A stretch of DNA of 64,000 nt, from assembly GCA_033675265.1 (NCBI GenBank), contig JAUJYZ010001592.1, forward strand, positions 207,075-271,074, read 5' to 3'. The position numbers and the translations under genes were made by a program. This stretch comes from Actinostola sp. cb2023 (lineage: Eukaryota > Cnidaria > Anthozoa > Actiniaria > Actinostolidae). The notes under the pieces were generated by a model. That model did no database searches. It was not told the origin of the DNA and saw nothing but the letters and a program-made list of their open reading frames with translations. Below, piece by piece: positions 1 to 9,717 of this stretch (its first letter is position 1; each line of letters starts with the position of its first letter).

Positions 1-204
1 CAAATTAATCTGAGGAAATAGTGAGATATATTTCCTTCTCAAAGTAACTGCTGAACACTTGCACCTGTATAGCTTGTGACACACAGAAAAAGAACCCCCA
101 TTTTATAACTCGGGCATTCCACAGGAAGTCCGAGTACTGATTTATTATGGTCCTGATTTGTAGTCAATTTAAACAAACTGAATACTCATTGATCTGTTTA
201 TCAG

Positions 205-528
205 GTCTACCATCTTTACCTGAGCTTGAGGTTCGTATCCATCAGACATCAGTAACGTTGACCTGGTCAAAACCTGACGAAAATGGAGGTAAAATAATAA
301 AATACACAATCCACAAGAAAGTCATTGGAATGGAGGGCAGTTTGTCAAAGATAGACGTGAATGCTACATTGTTCACATACACGGTAGAAAACCTTGATCC
401 AGGAAAGAAGTACAGTTTTATTGTTACTGCATGGAATAAAGATGGAGAAAGCCTACAAGATGATAGTAAAGCAAAGACTGTGATTATACCTGTTGAAACT
501 ACTACTACACCCACTACTACAACTCTTT
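205..528 (+). CDS. FN3-domain exon of a host transmembrane receptor
   Basis: This 108-codon segment is open in the frame that runs from 147. It is bounded by a polypyrimidine/AG acceptor (AG at 203-204) and a GTAAGT donor at 529-534. Both introns are phase 1, the symmetric phase usual for shuffled extracellular modules. The protein matches a fibronectin type III domain: a proline-rich start, the LTW strand-B tryptophan, the GG-x-I-x-x-Y strand-C pattern, and the L-x-P-G-x-x-Y and A-x-N motifs near the end. A Thr-rich linker follows (residues coded about 495-527). FN3 domains mediate extracellular binding; the ligand is unknown. The transmembrane exon downstream in the same orientation suggests one receptor gene. 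Upstream exons lie outside the window. ORF sequence before 205 is read-through intron. Confidence 0.75.
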
Positions 529-1959
529 GTAAGTATAAACAATTGTTCAATAAGCCAGTTCAAGTTACGGCAAGTCAAAGTGATCCAGATTTCTATAAAT
601 TTTGCCGCGTTTGTCCCAAATCAAAATGGCGGACGACAGCATGAACTGGTTTATTATACAATAACTTATCTGGTCAATGTCGGTAATGCATTGAAGTACG
701 AAACAACAAATCAATCAACATGAAATCTAAACGAGTGGAAGACTGGGGTCGAATGACGACCGCAAAGCATCTTTGGATTGTTTGATAGGATAAATTCACA
801 CAATGTGTGATCTGTAAAATAAGCTCTTTCAAATGAAGCAAAGGTAAATATATTTCTGAAAGAAAATGATATCCCAGGGCATATAAGTTCTAGAACACAT
901 TCTATTGTGCGGGAGGTTCGTGGTTCGAGTCCCGGCCGGACCAGTATTCAGGGTCTTACAATAAATGAGGAGAAGGTGCTGCCTTTGTAATTACATCTGC
1001 AAGTGCTTACAAATAGACCTTCACTTCTTCTCGGATAAGGAAGTTAAACCAGGGTCTGCATGTCTCCCGACCATAATCTAACCTGTTCACGGGGGACATT
1101 AAAATAACATGTTGAGCTCTTCGTAAGAGTAAGGGATTGTTACCCGGTTCAACAGCCTACTTCAAATTGGAGGCATAACACACTAACGTACTAACTCCTC
1201 ATGATTGTAAGCTGCTCGTCTGCCGTAGGCGCCTTAATTTCATATGCAGCCCGAAAAAATCCTCCATCGGTTGTAAAGCGCATTGAGACAATGTGAAATG
1301 CGCTATATAGGAACGACCATTATTATTATTATTACATTAAATATGGCCGACTTGTCCACCCAAACAATCCATAGATGCTTTGCGATCACGATTCGAATCC
1401 GGTCTTCCACACGTTTTGTTAAAGGCAAATATACCTGCATCTGATAACGTTGCGTTTGGTGGTTTTCGTGTTTTGTTACCTAGGTTACACAGACTGTTCT
1501 TTATACACGTCAGCTGACAAGCAAAAGGGATATAGTAAGTACAAACACTTGAAATATTAACCTCAATCAATATGTTTCTGTACATAGTTTTAGTTTAATG
1601 TAATAACTTGAAATATTGTATCGATGTGAGCACTGTACGTCCTTGACATATTCATTCATTCATTTCTTAATTAAAATGATGCTTCAACTACTGTCCATTT
1701 ATGGTCATATGTTCGTTGATCTCTTTTTATCGCTCTCTAAAATGAACGAGCTTTGATATCACTGAATCATTGCGAACACATTTGCTAGAAAACTATTGTG
1801 ATTTTACGATTCATTGAAAACTACAAACAGCACATTGATTAGTCAGATAGAAATCTGTAATAATGAACACATGGCAGAAGACACTCATGTTTAGCGGGAT
1901 AATCCAACACATCGACAGATCATTAACCAGATATAGATGTACCGTTCTGTTCATATCAG
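529..1959 (+). other. Intron between FN3 exon and transmembrane exon
   Basis: The 1.4-kb intron has a GTAAGT donor and an AG acceptor at 1958-1959. It holds a SINE-like insertion (about 901-1335). It also holds a roughly 50-bp inverted repeat, at 733-783 and in reverse at 1358-1412, that brackets the SINE and may be a MITE remnant. I saw no coding exon in it. Confidence 0.55.
901..1335 (+). mobile_element. tRNA-derived SINE, 5' truncated
   Basis: It starts with a tRNA T-arm/B-box-like stretch (GGTTCGAGTCCC near 920) and has a body of about 400 bp. It ends in a tail with GCGCATTGAGA and GCGCTATATAGG followed by (ATT)n at 1320-1335. The B box with a simple-repeat tail is the usual SINE plan, and the GCGCTATATA tail recalls 3' ends borrowed from LINEs in invertebrates. 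The A-box half is not clear, so the copy is probably 5' truncated. Confidence 0.6.
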
Positions 1960-2071
1960 GTGCTACGGTAGTTGGTGTGAGCTCAACTTTCCTCGCAGTG
2001 TCTTTTCTATTCAACATACTGCTGGTGTTGTACATTTGGAGAAACGTGAAAGCAACAAAGTCACAGTCCAG
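1960..2071 (+). CDS. Transmembrane exon of the host receptor
   Basis: The acceptor AG lies at 1958-1959 and the donor GTAACT at 2072. The exon enters in phase 1, matching the phase-1 exit of the FN3 exon, and leaves in phase 2. It codes a hydrophobic stretch of about 23 residues (VVGVSSTFLAVSFLFNILLV and following), then a basic juxtamembrane stop-transfer (WRNVKATKSQSR). This predicts a single-pass type I receptor with FN3 outside. The upstream part of the ORF (from 1863) is intron. Confidence 0.7.
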
Positions 2072-2293
2072 GTAACTTTGGTCAAAACAGATACATAGAT
2101 GACGTCAAAATGCGTTAACGATAATGGCCAGTAATCTATTGATAACAAAACAAGCTAACAAAATGGCTGCTCGCTCTCATCCGTCAGTACTGTATTGTAA
2201 TCACACACAACTCTCTGCCCATGTTACACACGACATGTTGTTTTGAATATGTGGTTTTCCTTTGTTTATACTTTATTAATTCTCTTTTATTAG

Positions 2294-2321
2294 GAAAACT
2301 CCTACCGATTCAGTTTATGAT
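2294..2321 (+). CDS. 28-bp juxtamembrane mini-exon of the host receptor
   Basis: It is flanked by a pyrimidine-rich acceptor (TTTTATTAG, AG 2292-2293) and a GTGAGT donor at 2322. It enters in phase 2, completing an Arg codon with the previous exon, and leaves in phase 0. It codes KTPTDSVYD. Joined to the next exon it completes a Y-D-N motif, a possible SH2-binding tyrosine. The Polinton lies in the intron that follows. The call rests on splice sites and matching phases; no transcript evidence is available here. Confidence 0.6.
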
Positions 2322-2412
2322 GTGAGTATCATTGTATGTACCTGTAAGTTGATTGGAAACATACATTTATAGTCGTTGTTATTGTTTTCGTTACAAAATC
2401 CAGTGTTGATCA

Positions 2413-2534
2413 GTAGTAGTAAAAGGCGGGCTCTAGCCCACTTTGAAATCCCGGCCACCCCCTTGACCATTTTGGAGTTTACTACTACTTAATGGGCTAG
2501 AATGGGTCACAAGTGATAGAATGATTTCTATTTG
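2413..2534 (+). repeat. Left terminal inverted repeat of the Polinton
   Basis: It begins GTAGTAGTAAAAGGCGGG and matches the reverse complement of 17490-17612 with about two mismatches and one indel. It contains its own inverted pair: GTAGTAGTAAA at the start and TTTACTACTAC about 67 bp in. A short GGGCTCTAGCCC palindrome lies between them. Confidence 0.95.
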
Positions 2535-2558
2535 GAGGCGATAGAATGATTTATATAT

Positions 2559-2894
2559 ATGGAGAAAGAGATTTGGTTGACAGATGATAGTTCAGATGAT
2601 GATCTTTATGAGTTGCAAGAGGGGGTAAAAGAGTGTGCAAAGTGCGACATAATTTTTGAAAGCGTGGGAGGATTTTATTATCATATGTCTAACCGAGTTT
2701 GTGACAGATACTGTTTAGACTGCAGCAAGCAGAATAAGACTCGTAAAAAGATCAGGTCTTTCACCCACGAGCAAATGTTGTCATATCATATGCAGGATAA
2801 GGTTTATAATTCTATTTGTGAGCACTGCGGTAGATCTTTCAACGTCAGACAAATGCTAGAGTCGTATGCAAAAAATAGGGCCCTGCGAAGATGA
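2559..2894 (+). CDS. Zinc-finger-like protein upstream of polymerase
   Basis: 111 residues. The ATG is directly preceded by TTATATAT, the start-site motif of this element. The N-terminus is acidic (DDSSDDD at 9-15). Cysteine and histidine pairs follow: CAKC at 26-29 with H42 and C48, CLDC at 52-55 with H70 and H77, and CEHC at 87-90. This suggests two or three short zinc-binding units of C2HC or C2H2 type. The C-terminal finger seems cut short. It may be a separate DNA-binding protein or a detached N-terminal piece of the polymerase, whose relatives often carry zinc-binding segments. I do not recognise a specific family. Confidence 0.55.
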   Translation: MEKEIWLTDDSSDDDLYELQEGVKECAKCDIIFESVGGFYYHMSNRVCDRYCLDCSKQNKTRKKIRSFTHEQMLSYHMQDKVYNSICEHCGRSFNVRQMLESYAKNRALRR

Positions 2895-2931
2895 AGTGGG
2901 CCAGTATTAGGAAGATATATATGATGTATAT

Positions 2932-3822
2932 ATGGATAAGGATTTGAAAGAGGTTTATGATTGGTTGACAAAAGACTATTATCCCATAAAAAAGAAAGCA
3001 AGTGCGTTAAAAGGTTTTGTGAGAACTTTCAGAATTAAGGGAAGTGGTAAAATGGGCCCTAAAACATTTATGAAGAATGCTAAATATAATGTTGTTAGAT
3101 TTCTAGATGATCAAGACAAGCCGTATAAAACAAAACTTATTTTAGAGGTCATGTTTCGTAAAAAGAAGGATTCGACTGTCTCACACTTTCATTCGGATAT
3201 AGAGGTTATTACAGATGCGACTGACGTTGCTAAAGTTTATGAATGGATGCAAGAGGATATTTTAGAGAAGATCGCCACATTTCAAAATATGGGCTCTGGA
3301 TGGCAGTTTAAAAGAGTTGTGGCTCTAGATATTAGCGCTGATAAATATGCGCCTTTGAGAGGTAGATCTTATGTCGATTTACCGCCGAAGTTAAAAAAGA
3401 AGAAAGCAATAGTTAACTTACAAAACAAAGATAACCAATGTTTTAAATGGGTGATTACAACTGCAGTGTTTCCATCAGATACGATTAGAGAGAGAGTTAC
3501 CAAAGTTTTCAAAGAGAATGCAGAGAAGTTAGATTGGAGTGGTCTTGAGTTTCCAGTGCAGCTGGATAATATTTCGATCTTTGAAAAGAATAACCCCAAG
3601 TTTGCAATCAATGTTTATGGGTGGAAAGAAAGCATCTATCCGTTGAGAATAAGTGAAAACAACAATCGCGAGCAAACAATTAATCTGCTGCTGATAACAA
3701 ACCATTATTGTTGGATAAAAAATATGAGTAGATTGCTGGCATCACAGATTTTACAAGCCACAAGGGAAAGATATATTTCTGTGAAAGATGCCTCATTTCA
3801 TTTAAAACAGAGATCTCATTAG
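2932..3822 (+). pseudogene. polB: Family-B DNA polymerase, N-terminal part (frameshifted)
   Basis: First of three pieces of the protein-primed DNA polymerase that replicates the element. The ATG follows GATGTATAT. The region coded about 3370-3730 resembles the N-terminal domain of Polinton polymerases, with N-x-D-N-x-C-F-K-W and later H-Y-C-W-I-K-N-x-S-R-L motifs. From about 3745 this frame loses similarity, while another frame, open from just after 3745, takes over with a CxxC zinc-binding pattern and runs into the exonuclease domain at 3870. A single indel near 3740-3760 explains this. The piece alone cannot be a functional polymerase. Confidence 0.8.
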
Positions 3823-3869
3823 ATAAACATTCTGAATACTGTGAGAAACACAATTCGATTAAGATTACT

Positions 3870-5393
3870 ATGCCAAAGAAAGGCAGCACAATCTCATTCA
3901 AGAATTACAATAGAAGTATGAGAGTGCCTTTTGTAGTTTATGCTGATTTCGAATGCTTTACAGAAACTATCAAGGAAGAAGAGGAGCATGCAGAAGGCGA
4001 ATCTTATACAGAAAAGTATCAGCGGCATAAACCGTCTGGATTTCGTTATATTATTAAATGTTATGATGATAATTTGTTCCAGCCAAAGACTGTTGGTTAT
4101 ACGGCAACCGGAGATGAATATATTGGTAAGATGTTTGTAGAATGTTTGGAGAAAGATGTTAGAAAACTTGCTGAGATAAAAACAGATCTGCCTCTTGTGA
4201 TGACAAAAGAGAATAGGAAAGATTATGAGAATGCAGTTGACTGCTTCATCTGTAATCAAAAGTTGAAAGAAGATAAAGTTAAAGATCACGATCATTTGAC
4301 TGGAAAGTATCGTGGAGCTGCTCATAATGATTGTAATTTAAACTATAGAATTCCTAAACACATTCCGTTGATATTTCATAATTTGGCTGGATATGACGCG
4401 CATTTGTTTATAAAGAGTTTAGGATTTTCAGAAGGCAAGATTGATTGTATTCCAAATAATGAGGAGAAGTACATTTCATTTAAGAAGGATATAGTTGTCG
4501 GATCTTGGATTAAAGATGGTAAAACAATTTTCATCAAACGCGAACTTAGATTTATCGATAGTTTTAAGTTCATGGCTTCAGGTTTGGACCGTCTGGCGGC
4601 AAATCTGAAAAAAGAACAGTTCATAAATATGAAGAAGTTCTTTACAGGTGAAAAACTCGACTTGTTGTTGAGAAAAGGAGTTTATCCTTATGACTATGTA
4701 AACTGTTTGTCAAAGTTGGATGAATCCAGATTGCCAAAGAAGGAAGAGTTCTTCAGCAGACTTAATGACAGCGATATTTCGACCGCCGACTACAAGCATG
4801 CGTTGAAAGTTTGGCAAGTTTTCAAAATGAAGACTATGAGGGATTACCACGATTTGTATCTTCTTTCAGATGTAATTCTACTGATGGATGTGTTTGAAAC
4901 CTTTCGCGGTGTGTGCATGGATAATTATAAGTTAGATCCCTGTTGGTATTTTACAGCTCCGGGTTTGAGCTGGGATGCTATGTTGAAGATGACAGAGATA
5001 GAACTTGAACTTTTAACTGATGTGGATATGCTTTTAATGATTGAAAAAGGAACTAGAGGCGGTGTTAGCATGATTACTAAACGGTATGCAAAGGCGAATA
5101 ACAAGTATATGAAAGATTATAAGAAGGATAAGAAGGATATCTTTATTAAGTATCTTGATGCAAATAATCTATATGGTTGGGCCATGTCAGAACCACTTCC
5201 CACCGGCGATTTCAAATGGATGAATAAAGATAAATTACTTCATTGGTACAATTATCCATGTATTTTAGAAGTGGATTTAGAGTATCCAGAAGAGTTGCAT
5301 GATTTGCATGATGAATATCCTCTGGCGCCAGAACATTTGATGCTGAACAAAGTTGAAAAGCTAGTTCCTACGATTAGAAATAAAAGAAAATAG
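3870..5393 (+). pseudogene. polB: Family-B DNA polymerase, exonuclease and first palm motif
   Basis: Second polymerase piece. Counting from the ATG at 3870, Exo I is DFEC at residues 26-29, Exo II is NLAGYD with D176, and Exo III is YLLSD with D334. An HNH/endonuclease-VII-like insert (CFICNQK, then DHDHLTGKYRGAAHNDCN) lies between Exo I and II, as in Polinton polymerases. Palm motif A is DANNLYGWAM with D430. The frame ends at a TAG (5391-5393) soon after. The stretch that normally links motif A to the fingers is missing, so a deletion of tens of codons plus a frame change probably occurred near 5385-5400. The ATG at 3870 is internal; true coding begins upstream in the same frame. Confidence 0.9.
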
Positions 5394-5398
5394 TTAAA

Positions 5399-6262
5399 AT
5401 ACATAGAGGAATTACCTTTAATGAATCAGACTGGCTGAAAAAGTATATAAACTTGAATACGGAACTTAGAACGGCGGCAACAAATGACTTTGAGAAAGAT
5501 TTCTTCAAGTTGATGAACAACAGCGTGTTTGGTAAAACTATGGAAAATATCCGTAACAGACAGGATATTACACTGGTAACTAATGAGAAACAGGCGGCAA
5601 GACTAATTGCACAGCCGAATTATCATAGAAGAACCATATTTTCAGAACATTTGTGCGCTATTCACATGCTTAAAACAGAATTGATCTTTAACAAACCGGT
5701 CTATCTTGGCATGGTTATTCTAGATCAGTCGAAAGCGCTCATGTATGATTTTCATTATAACTACTTTAAAAAGAAGTTCAAAAGTAGTAAGTTGCTGTTT
5801 ACAGATACAGACAGTCTTATGTATGAGATAAAAACAGAAGATTTCTATAAAGATATTAAAGGCGATATCGATAGATGGTTTGATACAAGCGCCTATCCAA
5901 AAGATCATGCAATTGGCAAGTGGGTCAATAAGAAAGTAATAGGAATGATGAAAGATGAAACTGCTGCAGCCGGCGAAATAACTGAGTTCGTTGGTTTGAG
6001 AAGTAAACTGTACGCTTACAAAATAGATGAGAAAGAGGAAAAAAAATGCAAAGGCATTAAGAAGTCTGTTGTAAAGAATGATATTGAATTTGATGATTAT
6101 AAGAATTGTCTGTTCTCTGGAGTTAAAGTCATGCGAAAGATGAATGTGATTAGAAGTTACAAGCACCAACTCTTTTCAGAAACAGTAAATAAAGTAGCTT
6201 TGAGTAGAGAAGATGATAAAAGGATTATTCTTTCAGACGGAATTCACACCAGTTCTATATGA
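5399..6262 (+). pseudogene. polB: Family-B DNA polymerase, C-terminal palm and thumb
   Basis: Third polymerase piece. The frame is open from about 5399, with no ATG before similarity begins. It has the fingers/motif B segment KLMNNSVFGK (5507-5536) and the catalytic DTDS motif C at 5804-5815. The conserved DGIH near the end lies about 25 bp before the TGA at 6260-6262. Sequence beyond that stop still resembles a short C-terminal extension, so the stop may be slightly premature. The 3' end overlaps the integrase gene on the other strand by 8 bp. The catalytic residues are kept, but the gene as a whole is split in three frames. Confidence 0.85.
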
Positions 6263-7228
6263 AAACACTATCGGGTGGTAACTGAGTGTCTGCAGGAACG
6301 ACTTGTAATTCCTCGAGGACAAAAGAACGTTTTGGGGCCCCGTCAGAAAGGAAATATAATAGAGGTTGGTTGGATGATATCTGGATTCTAGTTATATCAT
6401 ACATCTCCATAGACCATATTGGGTCAGTGGCACGTCTTTTTTCACCGCCCTCCAATTCACCAGGAGCATATAAATATCTAACTTTCACATCTGCTGGTAA
6501 TCTTTTCTCTTTTAATCCAACAGGTCTTTTATAATTAACCTCTTTAGAATCAACTTTTTTTAGCTTTATTGATTCGCTAGGTGTGTCTCCAGTAATTCTC
6601 TTTACTCCACTGTTAATAGATTTTATGACAGCAGGTAATCTTTCAACCCATTCACGGGATCTACCATCTTCTAACATTTCTTGAGCATATTGATGACTGA
6701 ATAACTTTTCAGAAATAGTTCGATTAGCACGCTCAACTAATGATTGCGCTCTATGATTTCCAGCTTCTGATCTTTGTATATTTTTCATAATCGATGTAAC
6801 TTCTCCCATAAATTCTGTACCAGGATCTACCATCATTGTTTCAGGCCATTGTAATTTTCTAGAATATATTTTATTAAAAGCTTTAGATACTTCTGTTGAG
6901 TACTTAGACGTCAAAGGTTCAGCATCAACATATCTGCTAGCTACATCAACTACTACTAGAGCATATTTGTAAGTATTTCTTTTAACAATATCATGTGGTA
7001 AAAATAAAAGATCCGCTTGATGTATTTCATTTGGTTTTGAAATATTCCAATGCGGCCTAGGAATGTATTTCGGGGGCGATAAATATATCTGCCACAGGGC
7101 TGTTTTTCCAACCAATTCTTTACAATATTTTTATCAACTGTCGCAACATCGGCTAATTTATTGATAGCGTCATAACCTTTCCAATACCCAACAGCTGAAT
7201 AGTATATTTTTGAAAGTTTCTTGTCCAT
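6255..7228 (-). pseudogene. int: Retroviral-type integrase (rve), one frameshift
   Basis: It inserts the element's DNA into host DNA. Coding starts at the minus-strand ATG 7228-7226 (MDKKLSK), which is preceded by TATATA. The first ~43 codons form a helical, HTH-like N-terminus. Near 7100, similarity jumps to the frame open from 7115 to 6255; one lost base in a short run explains it. The catalytic core shows D in HQADLLF (7013-7011), D in MVDPGTEF (6827-6825) and E in SLVERANR (6734-6732). D2 and E have 30 residues between them, about five fewer than the classic D35E spacing. The C-terminal ~80 residues look like an SH3/chromo-type tail. It diverges from the capsid gene across only 6 bp. Confidence 0.88.
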
Positions 7229-7234
7229 TATATA
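7229..7234. promoter_or_regulatory. Bidirectional TATATA start box, integrase/capsid
   Basis: The integrase start codon (minus, 7228-7226) and the capsid start codon (plus, 7235-7237) are separated by exactly TATATA, making a near palindrome, CATTATATAATG. There is no room for conventional untranslated leaders, so initiation signals for both genes must overlap here. Confidence 0.55.
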
Positions 7235-8476
7235 ATGACGCAATCTATTCCAGAAATATTAGATGTAAATCGAGAATACAAACAGCCCTATGGTTTGAAA
7301 GCTGAAAAAAACGTTCATCGCGTGACTTTTAATCCAAGCACAGCGAACCCTGGGGAGACATTGTACATCCATATTCCAAAGTTGGCTGATAATGTTGTAT
7401 ACGTTCCAGGTTCAATCGCATTAACTTTCAAAATTGTTGTCGCCACCGGCCATGTAAATAACACAGTCGTCAATAATTTGGGTAGAGTTCTAAAATCTCA
7501 TATGAGGGTTTTGTATGGTGGGGAGACTCTTCAAGACACACATCGCATCGATCTGTTTGAAACTTATAACGACCTCTATTTATCGAAAAGAGAACGGGAG
7601 AATATGTTGCGGGAGGGTATTTCAACGGCTAATATGCGAAAGCTTAGAACCGCCGCAGGTGATAAAGTGTCTACAGATGCAAGCGAGGTAGCTCTGGCAG
7701 CTGTTTATGGAGATAGATATCGAATGCCAATCAATCACCCTATTTTAGACGCCCATGGCTGTTTCTATGCAAAAGCACTCTCTCAGAATCTAACATTTGA
7801 GATTACACTTCCACAAAGCAAAGAAGTTACAATAACATCTGATACAACTAAAGCATACACTTACAGTCTTTCAAATATCGAGCTTGAGTATGAGTGTATT
7901 GCTAGCGATTATCTCGCGCGTGAAGCCCTATCGGCATATCAAGTCGGTAAAGGTTTTTATTATGAGAACATTCTTCTCCATAAGACATTCACGATTAATA
8001 AAGCCACTGACAGTGTGATTAACGAACATGTTAATATTCCCCGGCGGTCGATGAGCGGTATTTTAATGCTATTTACTGATGCGTATGCTGTAGGTGCTAG
8101 AGATAGTGAAAAGTTTGTATCTCCTAGTATCCTACAAGTCAATATCAACGTTGACGGAATGCCAAATAAACTTTATTCAATGGGTATGGCGCCCACTGAT
8201 TTTTGGGAATCGATCAGATCAAGATTTGGTGAGACGGATAATATAACGCCTAAAGACTTTTATTCAGATAAATTCGCTCTATGGATTGATTTGAGAACCT
8301 TCCCCGATAACAAAATTCACGGCAACGGGTTGTTGTTGAATAGCACAAAAGACGGCGTTAAACTGGAGATGAAGAGGAAAGTGGGGGGATCAGGAAATAT
8401 AACATGTTATATGTTTGTCATTGCCGATGCTCTTATGGAAATTCAAGGCAGTAATTTAAAAGCTATTTTATATTGA
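7235..8476 (+). CDS. MCP: Major capsid protein (double jelly-roll, hexon-like)
   Basis: 413 residues, fully open. It resembles the Polinton/adintovirus major capsid protein. A beta-rich N-terminal half carries the segment VNNLGRVLKSHMRVLYGGET, then F-E-T-Y-N-D-L-Y-L-S. NMRKLRT and PINHPILDAHG follow, then a second beta-rich half after about residue 210. In this lineage the protein folds as two jelly rolls and trimerises into capsid capsomers. The ATG abuts TATATA, and the TGA overlaps the ATPase ATG (TGATG, 8474-8478). That the capsid is intact while replication genes are broken suggests either recent decay or indels of technical origin elsewhere. Confidence 0.93.
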   Translation: MTQSIPEILDVNREYKQPYGLKAEKNVHRVTFNPSTANPGETLYIHIPKLADNVVYVPGSIALTFKIVVATGHVNNTVVNNLGRVLKSHMRVLYGGETLQDTHRIDLFETYNDLYLSKRERENMLREGISTANMRKLRTAAGDKVSTDASEVALAAVYGDRYRMPINHPILDAHGCFYAKALSQNLTFEITLPQSKEVTITSDTTKAYTYSLSNIELEYECIASDYLAREALSAYQVGKGFYYENILLHKTFTINKATDSVINEHVNIPRRSMSGILMLFTDAYAVGARDSEKFVSPSILQVNINVDGMPNKLYSMGMAPTDFWESIRSRFGETDNITPKDFYSDKFALWIDLRTFPDNKIHGNGLLLNSTKDGVKLEMKRKVGGSGNITCYMFVIADALMEIQGSNLKAILY

Positions 8477-9101
8477 TGGAAGAATTGAAAGATCAGGTGC
8501 CATTTCACTGTATTATAGTAGGACCAACGAATTGCGGCAAAACAAAATATTTAGTTGAGACGCTAAGAGGAGCATATAGAAATGTTTTTGAATACGTTGT
8601 TCTTATTTGTCCAACATATTCGAAAAATAAAACTTACCAAGGTTTCGCAAATAAGGATCCAAGATTTATTGTTCTATCACCAGAATCTGATAATACAGAT
8701 GAGATAAATGATTTGCTTTCATGTTGTCAAACAGTATTCTCTGGTACGAACACATTAATAATATTAGACGATTGCGCATTTTCAAAGGATCTAAAACAAA
8801 GATCAAACAAGTTTATTAAATTAGCATTCAGTGGGAGACATGAAGGGCTATCCCTATGGGTATTAACCCAACAATTATCATCTATAGCTAAACCATTTCG
8901 AGAAAATGTTGGATGTATTATTTCATTTTATAATCCTAATCTGTTGTGCGAAAAAACTCTGTTTGAGGAATATGGCGGAAATATGCAGCTTGAAGAACGG
9001 AATCTTTTATTAAAACATTAAAATCAGAAAAATACTCAAGAATGTGCTTTTGTTTAAGGCATCCTTATAATCATTATTTGGAAATTCCATCTAATATATA
9101 A
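8476..9101 (+). pseudogene. Genome-packaging ATPase (FtsK/HerA, A32-like), 3' frameshift
   Basis: This is the motor that drives DNA into the capsid. The true ATG is 8476, overlapping the capsid stop. Walker A is GPTNCGKT at residues 16-23 and Walker B is TLIILDD at 93-99; a GRHEGLS region and the WVLTQQ sensor-like motif follow. The first frame stops at 9019-9021. The remaining ~25 conserved residues lie in the next frame, ending with TAA at 9099-9101, which overlaps the next gene's ATG by one base. The shift is at an A-run near 9012-9016, where one base gained or lost explains it. If the run was misread, the gene is intact. Confidence 0.88.
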
Positions 9102-9607
9102 TGACATCAATTCTTGACCAATATGATGAAGAAGTGGAAAAGAAACCAAAGAAAAAAACAATGAAAAATGTTGATTCTGGTGATGTGGAAGTAAAACGTG
9201 AACAACTTTGTATTCTATCAGTACTTGGTACTATTGACCAATACACCGGTATTAACATGAGTCTGGGGGATGTTAAGAAGTTATCAGCAAAAGATGTGGA
9301 TAAGTACTTTAATAGATATCAAGCTGTATTAGGAAATAAAATAACTAATGGGTTGGTTGATGCGGTGCTCGAACTTGCTGTGGGGCTTGCCTCTTATGTT
9401 GTTCCTATTGATAATAATAAGGAATTGTGTGATGATCTGCAAAATAATGATATGTTGAAACAGGAATTGAATAATATCGCAGGATATTTTCTCCTCAAAG
9501 GCGGTAGATTGGTAGCTCTTAGCAGCTGTTTAGTTCAAGTAGTAAAACATGTTACTTTCAAAGTAGATGTTGTTGAGGATATAGAACATGGAACTGCAAC
9601 TCTATGA
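9101..9607 (+). CDS. Conserved-looking 168-aa protein of unknown function
   Basis: Fully open. The ATG follows CTAATATATA and overlaps the ATPase stop (TAATG). It has an acidic/basic N-terminus with a KKPKKK patch (residues 14-19), then a mostly alpha-helical, hydrophobic-patterned domain from about 35 to 160 with no predicted membrane span. Its place just after the packaging ATPase suggests a virion or packaging role, by position only. It is not the adenovirus-type protease: I see no His-Cys catalytic pattern. I do not recognise the family. Confidence 0.7.
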   Translation: MTSILDQYDEEVEKKPKKKTMKNVDSGDVEVKREQLCILSVLGTIDQYTGINMSLGDVKKLSAKDVDKYFNRYQAVLGNKITNGLVDAVLELAVGLASYVVPIDNNKELCDDLQNNDMLKQELNNIAGYFLLKGGRLVALSSCLVQVVKHVTFKVDVVEDIEHGTATL

Positions 9608-9717
9608 AAACTTTGAATTGAATTTATTGACCTTATTATAAGAAAGTTGAATGATTATTGTAGAGACGTTAGAGTATTGTGCATCTACTGTTGTAGGAAA
9701 TTAGATCAAGAAGAACA
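9608..9717. other. Convergent intergenic gap
   Basis: 110 bp of A+T-rich DNA between the convergent ends of the 168-aa gene and the clamp-like gene. No ORF or clear hairpin was seen. Confidence 0.5.

Noticed and set aside
3894..4325. Minus-strand ORF opposite the polymerase
   Set aside because: Shadow of the conserved plus-strand polymerase frame; other such shadows (for example 5720-6169, 13480-14064) were dropped for the same reason.
9101..9607. Adenovirus-type protease
   Set aside because: Position is suggestive, but no His/Cys catalytic motifs are present.
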